A stretch of 64,000 nucleotides of DNA from the NCBI GenBank assembly GCA_029961075.1, contig JASBVL010000027.1, forward strand, positions 32,495-96,494, read 5' to 3'. The position numbers and the translations under genes were made by a program. The stretch is from Sphaerobacter sp. (GTDB taxonomy: Bacteria; Chloroflexota; Chloroflexia; Thermomicrobiales; Thermomicrobiaceae). The stretch's first letter is position 1; the number at the start of each line of letters is the position of its first letter. The notes beneath the pieces were generated by a model. It ran no database searches. It saw only the letters and a program-made list of their open reading frames with translations, and was not told the DNA's origin. This document shows positions 44,302-52,600 of this stretch, piece after piece.

Positions 44302-45249
44302 CTAATCGCGGGACCGGAAGAGCCAGAAGAGCCCTGCCACGACGATCAGCATCGCCAGCGCGCCGATCCAGCCGACCGCGGCGGCGTAGGACTGATTCCA
44401 GTCGCCGAGCTGGAAGCCCAGGTCCCACATGTAGACCGTCCAGGTGTAGGTGGGCAGGGCGCGGTTGAAGCCGCCCATGATCAGGTACTCATCGATGACG
44501 GCCATCGCCGTCCCGAAGCGGAGGACGACGAGCACCAGCAGGATCGGCTGGAGGCGCGGGAAGGTGATGTGCCAGAAGATGCGCCACTCGTTCGCGCCGT
44601 CGACCCGCGCGGCGTCGTAGAGCTCGCGCGGGATCGTCGCCAGCCCGGCCAGGAAGAACATCGTGTGGTAGCCCAGACCCCACCACCACTCCATCACCGC
44701 CAGGGAGGGGAACACCAGGGTGGGGTCGCCCAGCCAGCGGGGCGCGTTGCGGAGGGTGAAGAGCCCCAGGACGTCGACCAGGAGGTAGTTGATCGGCCCG
44801 ATGTTGTAGCTGTAGAGCCACTTCCACAGCACGAAGATCAGCGGGCCGGGGATCATCGACGGGATCAGGAGGATGACGCGGTAGATCGTGGCCAGCTTGG
44901 GGTTGCGCACCCGGTCGACCAGCACCGCGACCACCATCGGGATGAAGATCATCCCCGGCAGGAAGAGCGCGGTGAAGAGCGCCGCCCGCAGCAGCCCCCG
45001 CCACACCAGCGGGTCGCGGAACGCGTCGGCATAGTTCTGGAACCAGACCCAGTGCACCGGCGCGTCGGTGCGGAGGTAGTGGTAGTCGGTGAAGCTGAGC
45101 CAGAGCACCCGGATGACCGGGTACAGTTGCCAGCCGAGGAAGAAGATGAGGGTCGGCAGCAGGAACGCCCAACTGGTCACGAGCCGGCCAGCGAGCGACC
45201 AGGCATCGGCAGCCGTCGCGCGCTGGCTGCGTGTGGCAACTCTCGCCAT
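44302..45249 (-). CDS. Carbohydrate ABC transporter permease (MalF type)
   Basis: 315 aa, six membrane helices starting SWAFLLPTLIFFLGWQLYPVIRVLWLSF, the N-terminal signature of MalF/UgpA-type permeases. The EAA loop is ELYDAARVDGANEWRIFWHITFPRLQP. It pairs with the MalG-type permease 11 bp downstream. ATG 45249 is used; an in-frame GTG nine codons upstream exists but homology starts after it. The gap to the upstream binding-protein gene carries two hairpins that may reduce expression of the permeases relative to the binding protein. Confidence 0.93.
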   Translation of the reverse strand: MARVATRSQRATAADAWSLAGRLVTSWAFLLPTLIFFLGWQLYPVIRVLWLSFTDYHYLRTDAPVHWVWFQNYADAFRDPLVWRGLLRAALFTALFLPGMIFIPMVVAVLVDRVRNPKLATIYRVILLIPSMIPGPLIFVLWKWLYSYNIGPINYLLVDVLGLFTLRNAPRWLGDPTLVFPSLAVMEWWWGLGYHTMFFLAGLATIPRELYDAARVDGANEWRIFWHITFPRLQPILLVLVVLRFGTAMAVIDEYLIMGGFNRALPTYTWTVYMWDLGFQLGDWNQSYAAAVGWIGALAMLIVVAGLFWLFRSRD

Positions 45250-45269
45250 GACGGTTCCCCACTCGGTGG

Positions 45270-45331
45270 CCGGCACGGGCCGGGACGTCCCGGCCCGTGC
45301 CGGGCGGCGCCACCCCGGGCTTGGGGGTGGC
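45270..45331 (-). terminator. Hairpin plus 34-bp perfect palindrome between binding protein and permease genes
   Basis: GCCACCCC (45309-45316) and GGGGTGGC (45324-45331) form an 8-bp stem 3 nt after the binding-protein stop. Next, 45270-45286 and 45287-45303 form a perfect loopless 34-bp palindrome (inner sequence GGGCCGGGACGTCCCGGCCC). Such intergenic structures after a solute-binding-protein gene typically protect its mRNA or attenuate downstream transcription, as between malE and malF in enterobacteria. Confidence 0.6.
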
Positions 45332-45333
45332 CC

Positions 45334-46779
45334 CTAGCCGCTCTTCTGGACCTCGGCCATGACCGCGTCCATCGCCGCCTGCATCGCCTTTCGGGGGTCG
45401 GACTCCTCGCCCTTGAGGTACTTCTCCCAGTGCGGCTGGCCGAGGTTGAACTGGGTGACGCCGTACTTGGTCGTGCGGATCGCCTTGCTCATCGGGAGCT
45501 GGTCACCAACGAGGAACGCCCAGTCGGCCATCCACTCGAGGCGGTTCTGCTTCCACTTCTCCCACATCGAGGTGTAGACCGGGAGCTGGCCGGAGGCGGC
45601 CGTGCCGCCCGCGATCGACTCCTTGAATACGTCCTCGCTGTAGGTGAGTGCCTTCATGTACTCGGCCGCCAGCTCCTTGTTCTGCCCGTAGGTGAACAGC
45701 GCCGCGCCGGTGTTCCAGAACACGGTCGCCCCGGCGCCGCCCTCCGCCTGCGGCAGCGCCGCGAGCTGGAGCTGGCTGGGGTCCGGCCAGGTGGCCGCCA
45801 TGCGGATGTGCGCGTTCTGGTACTTCACATAATATGCCACCTGCTGCGCGGCGAACGCGCCCTCGTCCGGGGTGTCGTTGACGCCGCCGTCGCTCGTGCC
45901 CGGGTCGAGCACGTTCGGGTTGGCCAGCTCCATCATCTGCTTCATGATCTCGAGCGCCTGCACCGCCGCGTCGCTGGTGAAGTCGAACAGGCCCTCCTCG
46001 GTGTAGACGTCGGTGCTGATGCTGTGGGTGATCGGCACCAGCGACCGCCAGCCGTGGGCGTCGAACGTGCAGCCGAAGGGCGCGGCGCCGCTCTCGACCA
46101 CCTTGCGGGCGTTTGCCAGGTACTCGTCCCAGTTGGCCGGCGGCTTGGTCGGGTCCAGGCCGGCCTTCTCCACGATCTCCTTGTTCCATCCCTGGATGAC
46201 GACGTCGAGCAGGAACGGCCAGTTGTAGATCTTCCCGTCGAACATCGCCTCTTCTTTGATCGACGGGATGAGGTCGTCCTTGACCTCCTGCGGCATATAG
46301 TCGTCCCAGGGCTCGATGACGCCCGCCTCGATCAGGGCCTGCATCTCGACGAAGGGCGTCATGCCGACGTAGATGTCTCAGGTGCTGTTCTTGTCGCGCG
46401 CCTCGGCCACGAAGCGGTCGATGCCGAAGCCCTGCACCGGCGCGATCTGGGCGTCCAGCTTGTGGCTCTTGGAGAACTCCGCGTTGACCGCCTTATCGAT
46501 GGCCGGGTGCAGGTTCATGATCCACTGGTAGAAGGTGGGCGTCAGGGGCCGGGTGGCGCCGGTTCCCCCGCTCGCGCCGCCCGAGCCCGACGCCGGGGAG
46601 CCGCTGCTGCCTGGCTGGGGCGTGTTGCCGCCCCCGCCCCCGCCGCAGGCGGCCAGGAGTGCCGGCAGCCCGACCCCTGCGACGCCGAGCGCAGCCGTGC
46701 GCCGGAGAAAGGCCCGGCGGCTGAGGCGGCCCCAAGCGGGATCCGCGACGAGCACGCGCGCCCCATCACCTGGAGTCAT
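45334..46779 (-). pseudogene. Sugar ABC transporter substrate-binding lipoprotein interrupted by in-frame TGA
   Basis: 482 codons. The N terminus is a twin-arginine lipoprotein signal: RLSRRAFLRRTAALGVAGVGLPALLAAC, with lipobox LAAC, then a Gly/Ser linker. The mature part has the family-1 binding-protein pattern (VEMQALIEAGVIEPWDDY, KIYNWPFLLDVVIQGWNKEI, EGAFAAQQVAYYV, GATVFWNTGAALF, GGTAASGQLPVYTSMWEKW). The reading frame is uninterrupted except for TGA at 46380-46378, between KNST and DIYVGMTPF; Trp (TGG) is the expected residue. One G-to-A change would explain it. GAGGAGG precedes ATG 46779. Without readthrough the product is a 133-residue stub and the transporter lacks its receptor. Confidence 0.82.
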
Positions 46780-46824
46780 CGTCGCCTCCTCACATGGCGA
46801 ACGCGCCCGCGCGCGAGCGGGGCA

Positions 46825-46878
46825 GTGTTCTGAATTGACCGGACACACCGATTGTAACAGGCGCCGAATGCCCGTCAA
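46825..46878 (-). promoter_or_regulatory. Promoter and operator-like repeat of the ABC transporter genes
   Basis: Minus-strand TTGACG (46878-46873), 16 bp, TACAAT (46856-46851) is a strong promoter about 70 bp before the binding-protein gene. At the transcription start lies an inverted repeat, GTGTCC and GAACAC with a 10-bp centre (46825-46846, one mismatch), resembling a repressor site. The transporter can thus be expressed independently of nagA and the SDR gene. Confidence 0.55.
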
Positions 46879-46925
46879 GCAGGAGTTGGCTGCGCGGCTA
46901 GCCTGCCGCCCGGGGGTGCCGCGCC

Positions 46926-47717
46926 TCAGTCGACGGCCTTGGCCTCCAGCTCCCGGCTCATGCGGTAGCTGCCCGCCAGCAGGCCCCCGTCGACCGTCAG
47001 CGTGGCCCCGGTGATCCAGGCCGCCTCGTCCGAGGCCAGGAAGAGCGCCGCGTTGGCCACATCCTCGGGCTCGCCGACCCGCCCGAGGGGATACCACTGC
47101 GCCAGGCGCGCGAAGATCTGCGGGTCCTGCTCGACGCGGGCCTGCCAGATCGGAGTCCGGATCGTGCCCGGGCAGATCGTGTTGACCCGCACGCCGTACC
47201 GGCCGTACTTCACCGCCATGTTCTGGCCCAGGTTGATCACGCCGGCCTTGGCGGCGCTGTAGCCCTCCTCGCCGAGGCCGGTCAGCCCGTTGACCGAGGC
47301 GATGTTCACGATCGCACCCGCGCGCCGCGCGATCATCTGCGGCAGGAGCGCCTTGGAGCAGAGGAAGACCCCCTTCAGCACGACCGCCAGGTTGAAGTCC
47401 CAGGTCTCCTCGTCGATCTCCAGGATGTCGTCCCCGCGGGACGCCCCGGCATTGTTGACGAGGATGTCGACGTGCCCGAACGCCGTCAGTGCGCGGTCGG
47501 CCATGGCCGCGACGGCGGCCGCGTCGCGCACGTCGGCCGGGATGGCGAGCGCGCGCCCACCCGCCTCGGCGATCTGCCGGGCCGTCGCCTCGGCCCGCTC
47601 CGGCACCAGGCCGACGACCGCGACCGCCGCGCCCTCCCGCGCGAAGCGCTGGGCGATCGCCTGGCCGATCCCCGACCCGCCGCCGGTCACCAGTGCCACC
47701 TTGTTGGCCAGTCGCAT
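46926..47717 (-). CDS. SDR family oxidoreductase
   Basis: 263 aa, classical short-chain dehydrogenase: TGGGSGIGQAIAQRFA coenzyme loop, DVRD, NNAGAS, catalytic Ser in NIASVNGLTG and Tyr-Lys in YSAAKAG, then PGTIRTPIW. The small residue after strand two (VVGLVPER) does not clearly decide between NAD and NADP. Sitting between nagA and the sugar ABC genes, it probably oxidises or reduces a sugar or polyol imported by that transporter. Start ATG 47717 is preceded by GAGGAGGGCAGCC. Confidence 0.92.
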   Translation of the reverse strand: MRLANKVALVTGGGSGIGQAIAQRFAREGAAVAVVGLVPERAEATARQIAEAGGRALAIPADVRDAAAVAAMADRALTAFGHVDILVNNAGASRGDDILEIDEETWDFNLAVVLKGVFLCSKALLPQMIARRAGAIVNIASVNGLTGLGEEGYSAAKAGVINLGQNMAVKYGRYGVRVNTICPGTIRTPIWQARVEQDPQIFARLAQWYPLGRVGEPEDVANAALFLASDEAAWITGATLTVDGGLLAGSYRMSRELEAKAVD

Positions 47718-47807
47718 GGCTGCCCTCCTCTGCCGGCGCGATCGCCGCCGGCCCGTCGCGCTGTTGTCGCCGGTCGCCGCTATCGTCGCGGCGCCCCCGT
47801 CGGTCGG

Positions 47808-48986
47808 TCAAGCGAGCCGCTCGCGCCAGGGCGCAGTCGCGTGGGCGACCGCACCCCGGCAGAGGGTAGCCTGAAGGGTGAGCGCGGCGTCGAAGAGCAG
47901 GAGATCGGCGTCGTAGCCCGGCCGGAGCCGCCCCTTGCGCCGGTCGACGCCGATCGCCCGCGCCGGGTTCCAGCTCAGCATCCCGACCGCCTCCGGGAGC
48001 GACACCCCGCCCCAGGCAACCAGGTTCCGCAGCGCCGCGGCGGTCGTCAGCGCGCTGCCGGCCAGCGTCCCATCGGCGAGCCGCACCGCGCCGTCGACCA
48101 CCCGTGCCGGCAGGCCGCTGAAGTCCAGCACCGCGTCCGGCAGCCCGGTCACCGCCTGGGCGTCGGTCACCGCGATGACGCGCTCCGGCCCGAGCGCCCG
48201 GATCAGCAGCCGCGCCGCGGCCGGGTGGACGTGCACCCCGTCGGCGATCAGCTCCCCGCGCACCGCCGGCGCCTCGACGACCGCCGCCAGCGGTCCGGGG
48301 TCCCGGTGGTGCAGCGGGCGCATGGCGTTGAAGCAGTGGGTCGCCTGGCTGACCCCGAGCCTGATCGCCTCCCGCGCCTGCTCGTAGGTCGCGTCGGTGT
48401 GTCCCAGGCTGACGGTGACGCCCGCCGCGACCAGGGTCCGGATCAGCGCGTCGGCCCGCGGCAGCTCCGGCGCGAGCGTCACCAGCCGCAGCCGGCCGCC
48501 CGCGGCCGCCAGCAGGGCGGCGGTCTCGTCGGCATCCGGCTGCCGCAGCCAGGCCGGGTCGTGCGCCCCCCGGCGCGCCGGGTTGAGGTAGGGGCCTTCG
48601 AGGTGGATGCCCAGCATCTCGGCGCCCGGCCCCGGTGCCGGCGCCGCCATGGCCTGGGCGGCCGCCCGGAGCTGGGCCAGCGGCGGGCCGCCGGGGACCC
48701 CGACCACCCCGATCAGGAAGGCGGTGGTGCCGGTCGTCGACGCCCACCGCGCGTAGCCGTGGATCGCCGCGGGGTCGGTCGTGTGCAGCGCGAACCCGCC
48801 GCCGCCGTGGGTGTGGAGGTCGATGAAGCCCGGCGTGACGATCATGCCGCGCGCGTCGACCCGCCGGCCGCGCGGCGCCGCCTCAGGCCCGACGTCGACG
48901 ATGCGCCCGCCCTCGATCACGAGGCGCGCCGCCGGCTGCTCCCCCGCGGCGTCGACCAGCCGCGCCCCCTCGATCGTCAGTGCCAC
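47808..48986 (-). CDS. nagA: N-acetylglucosamine-6-phosphate deacetylase
   Basis: 392 aa, amidohydrolase superfamily. It removes acetate from GlcNAc-6-phosphate. The order of motifs is right: GFIDLHTHGGGGF (HxH), EMLGIHLEGPYLNPARRGAH (metal Glu), VSLGHTDATYEQA, ATHCFNAMRPLHHRDPG, GVHVHPAAARLL and VIAVTDAQAVTG (catalytic Asp). The last motif has DAQA where DAMA/DAMS is more common. GTG 48986 has GGGGGAGGAG upstream; the frame is open earlier but unconserved. First gene of a reverse cluster with an SDR and a sugar ABC transporter, suggesting amino-sugar use. nagB is not present. Confidence 0.92.
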   Translation of the reverse strand: MALTIEGARLVDAAGEQPAARLVIEGGRIVDVGPEAAPRGRRVDARGMIVTPGFIDLHTHGGGGFALHTTDPAAIHGYARWASTTGTTAFLIGVVGVPGGPPLAQLRAAAQAMAAPAPGPGAEMLGIHLEGPYLNPARRGAHDPAWLRQPDADETAALLAAAGGRLRLVTLAPELPRADALIRTLVAAGVTVSLGHTDATYEQAREAIRLGVSQATHCFNAMRPLHHRDPGPLAAVVEAPAVRGELIADGVHVHPAAARLLIRALGPERVIAVTDAQAVTGLPDAVLDFSGLPARVVDGAVRLADGTLAGSALTTAAALRNLVAWGGVSLPEAVGMLSWNPARAIGVDRRKGRLRPGYDADLLLFDAALTLQATLCRGAVAHATAPWRERLA

Positions 48987-49425
48987 GAGCGACTCCTCCC
49001 CCGTGAGCGGCGCCCGCTCCTGCGCCCCGCTCGGCGGCTCGTGCAGGCCGATCGGGCAGGCGCCGTCGCCTGCGATGCAGCTCTTCTGGCGGTCCGGCCG
49101 GGCGTCGCGGCCATCGCGCCGAACCTTATGGCGGGCTGCTCGGCCGGCGGCACGACGCCCACCCGGCTCCCCGACCTGATCGTACCGCCAGCCGGCGGCC
49201 GGCGGACCCGGGTCACCGTCTCTCCTCGGCCAGGATTGCGGCCCCCACCTCCGGCTCATCGCGGCGACAGCCTGCCAGGCGGGAGCCGAGGTTCAGGCGG
49301 GCCACCTGCGCGTGGCCCGCGCCGGACGGAGATTCGACAACGGCCGACCGGCCGGATGCGGATGCCGTGCCCGCTGGTCCCTACCGGGGGCCGCCTCTCG
49401 GGGCGCCGCGAACTTCCAGTCCGCC

Positions 49426-49467
49426 GCTCGCCTCGCGGCGTCCGAGCTCGGACGCCGCGAGGCGAGC
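49426..49467. repeat. 42-bp perfect loopless palindrome in a divergent intergenic region
   Basis: The 21 bases 49426-49446 (starting GCTCGCCTCGCGG) are followed immediately by their exact complement (49447-49467, ending CGCGAGGCGAGC). The region 48987-49541 otherwise holds no gene I can support. It lies between divergent genes (nagA minus, kelch protein plus), so it does not end either. Confidence 0.75.
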
Positions 49468-49541
49468 TGGTACCACCGCGACCGCGTGTCCTACTTCGGC
49501 GTCGACGTCGTCTAGCGATGCATTCTCAACTGCTCATCCAC

Positions 49542-49570
49542 TTTACAGTGATGCTCTGTGCGCGTATACT
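49542..49570 (+). promoter_or_regulatory. Near-consensus promoter of the kelch/Ig-like gene
   Basis: TTTACA (49542-49547), exactly 17 bp, TATACT (49565-49570), in the most AT-rich stretch of the region. Transcription would start near 49577, giving a leader of about 120 nt before GTG 49700. Confidence 0.7.
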
Positions 49571-49699
49571 CGGTCCTAGTACTTTAATCCCAATTCCATC
49601 GGTACGGCAGAGCGGTCGCGGATGGCCGGCGCAGCGTGGCGGGTGCGGCGCGGTACGGCGTCCGCTGGGCCGCTGTGCCCTGCAGCAGGGGAGGGGCGC

Positions 49700-52600
49700 G
49701 TGACGGGGAGGGGAGGGGCGCTGTGCGGCGTCCTCGCGGTGTGGTTGGTGTGCCTGAACCTGGCCGGGCTGCCGATGGCCACGGCCGCGGAGCCGGCGTG
49801 GGAGCGCATCGCCCCGCTGCCGAGTGGTCGGGGCCACCTCGGCGTGGTGAGCGACGCCGCGGGGCGCATCTATGCCATCGGTGGGCAGACGGGGAGCACG
49901 TCCGAGACCGCGGTCGGCACGGTGGAGCGGTATGACCCCGGCGTGAACGCCTGGGCCGCGCTCGCGCCGCTCCGGACGGCGCGCCGGAGCCTCGGCGTGG
50001 CGCGGGCCGGCGACGGCCGGATCTACGCCCTTGGCGGGGTCGACGCGGCGGCGCAGGCGCTGGGGCTGGTTGAGGTCTACGACCCGGTGGCGGACCGGTG
50101 GGACACGGTCGATGCCCCGCTGGGCACCCCGCGCGGGAACCCCGCCGTCGCCACCGGGCACGACGGGCGGATCTACGTCTTCGGTGGGCGCCAGACCCAG
50201 CCGTCGCCGGCGACGCTGAACACGGTCGAGGTCTTCGACCCGGCGGGGCCGTCCTGGTCGCCCGCCGCCCCGATGCCGGTCCCCCGCTGGGATGCCGCGG
50301 CCACGACCGGGCCCGATGGGCGGATCTATGTGATCGGCGGTAAGGGGACGGGCAGCGAGCGGCTTCAGCGCGTCGATATCTACGACCCGCGCACCGACAC
50401 CTGGAGCCCGGGGCCGCCGCTGCCCAAGGCGCGCGGCCTGCTGGGCGCCGCGACCGGCGCCGACGGGCGGATCTACGTCGTCGGGGGTGAAGAGCAAAGC
50501 GGGCCGGTCCGCAGCGTGCTGGCGCTCGACGTCGGTGGCGCGACCTGGGTCGAGGTCGCGCCGCTGGCAGTGGCGCGGCGCGCGCTCGGCGTGGCCGCCA
50601 CGCCGGGCGGGGTGCTCTACGCCGTGGGTGGGATGAATGGCAGCAATCAGCCCGTGCCCGCGACCGAGCGCTACGCCCCGGTGCCGGTGGGCGATGGCAC
50701 CCCGCCCGTCACCGACGCCGCCCTGTCCGGCCCGAGCGGCGCCGCCGGCTGGTTTACCGGCCCGGTCACGGTCACGCTCAGCGCGACGGATGCGGGCGCC
50801 GGGGTGCAGCAGACGCGCTACCAGGTCGATGAGGGGGCCTGGCAGACCTACACCGCCCCCGTCACCCTCGCCGGCGACGGCACCCACACGGTGGCCTTCG
50901 CCTCTACCGATCGCGCGGGCAACGTCGAGGCGACCCAGCGCCGGGAGGTCCGCATCGACGGCACCCCGCCGGAGATCGCCGGGGCGCCGGATCGTCCGCC
51001 GGGCGCGCACGGGTGGTATCGCGCCGCGGTCGACATCGTCTTCACCTGTGCCGACGCCACCTCGGGCGTCGCCGCCTGCCCGCCGCCCGTCACGATCGAC
51101 GCCGAGGGGCGCGACCAATCCGCCCAGGGCGTGGCGGTCGATGCCGCTGGGAACACCGCCACGGCGACGGTCAGCGGGATCCACGTCGATCGCACGCCGC
51201 CGGCGATCACCGTGGAGCTACGGGGGCCTGACGGCGCGGCGGTCGCGCCGAACGCGGCCGGCTGGTTCGCCCGCCCGGTCACGGCGGTCTTCTCCTGCGC
51301 CGACGCGCTCTCGGGCATGGCCGATTGCCCCATCTCGCGGGTGTTCGGCGACGGCGCCGGCCAGATCGCCGAGGGGGTGGCGACCGACCGGGCCGGCAAC
51401 ACGGCGCGCGCGGCCGTCGCCGGGATCAACGTCGATACGGTGCCACCGGTGGTCGCCGTCGCCTACCAGGACCTGGACGGCAACCCGGTCGCGCCCGTCG
51501 CCGGCTGGTATCCGGGCCCGCTGCGCCTCGTGTTCACCTGTCGCGACGACGGGTCGGGCGTGCGTGTCTGTCCGGCGGATCGCACCCTGGGGGCCGGCGC
51601 GGACCAGCAGGTGAGCGACGCCGCGGAGGATGCGGCTGGCAATCGGACGTCGGTCGAGCTGACCGATATCAACGTGGCCGGGCCGGCGCCGAGCATCACC
51701 TACACGCTGGTCGATGCGCAGGGACAGCCGCTGGCGCCCGGTCCCGCCGGCTGGTACGACCGGCCGGTCACCGTCGTCTTCACGTGCAGCGGGGGCACGG
51801 GCGGGCTCACCACCTGCGGCCCGGACCAGACGCTCGGCGAGGGCGCGGCCCAGGTCGTCACCGGCGCGGCGATCGACGCCGCCGGGAACCGGGCGGAGGT
51901 CAGCGTGGGGCCGATCAGCGTCGATCTCACCCCGCCGGTGCTCGACTGCCAGCCGCCCGCGGCCGACGCGTGGTACGCCGACAATGTCGCGGTCCCCTGC
52001 ACCGCGCGGGACGACGGCGCCGGGCTGGCCGAGCCCGACGGCGACGCCGCCTTCAGCCTGCGCACGGCCGTGCCGGCGGATGAGGAGACCGCCGCCGCGC
52101 CCAGCGATGCCCGCACCGTGTGCGATCGGGTCGGGCAATGCGCCGCGGCGGGGCCGTACCGGTTCGCCGTCGACCGGCGCGCGCCGACGCTCACGGCCGC
52201 ACTCGTGGCGGGCGACGCGCCGTACACGCCGGGTGCCTGGACCAATCAGCCAGTGACGGTCAGCTTCACCTGCGCCGACCAGGGGGCCGGCGTCGCGCCC
52301 GGCAGCGTGACCGCGCCGGTGACGCTGTCGGGGGAAGGGGCCGGCCAGGCGGTGGTCGGTGCCTGCACCGATCGGGCCGGGCACCGGGCGAGCCTGACCG
52401 TGGCGGGGATCAACATCGACCAGACGGCGCCGCAGACGACGGCGACGCTCGCGGGTGCCCCGGGCGACGATGGCTGGTATCGCGGGCCGGTCACGGTGAC
52501 GCTCGCCGCGACCGACGCCGGTGGGGCCGGGCTGGCGGGGATCAGCTACCAGCTTGACGGCGGCCCAGCGCAGCCCTACCACGAGCCGCTGCGCGTCGAG

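Noticed and set aside
46340..46380. A SECIS element after the TGA in the sugar-binding protein
   Set aside because: Only a 4-bp stem (CGTC/GACG) begins 8 nt after the TGA, too close and too weak; the residue expected is Trp, not a redox Cys.
49312..49515. A 67-codon plus-strand frame ending VSYFGVDVV
   Set aside because: It spans the 42-bp palindrome, has no ribosome site and no recognisable homology; it could be a gene-end remnant but I cannot support it.
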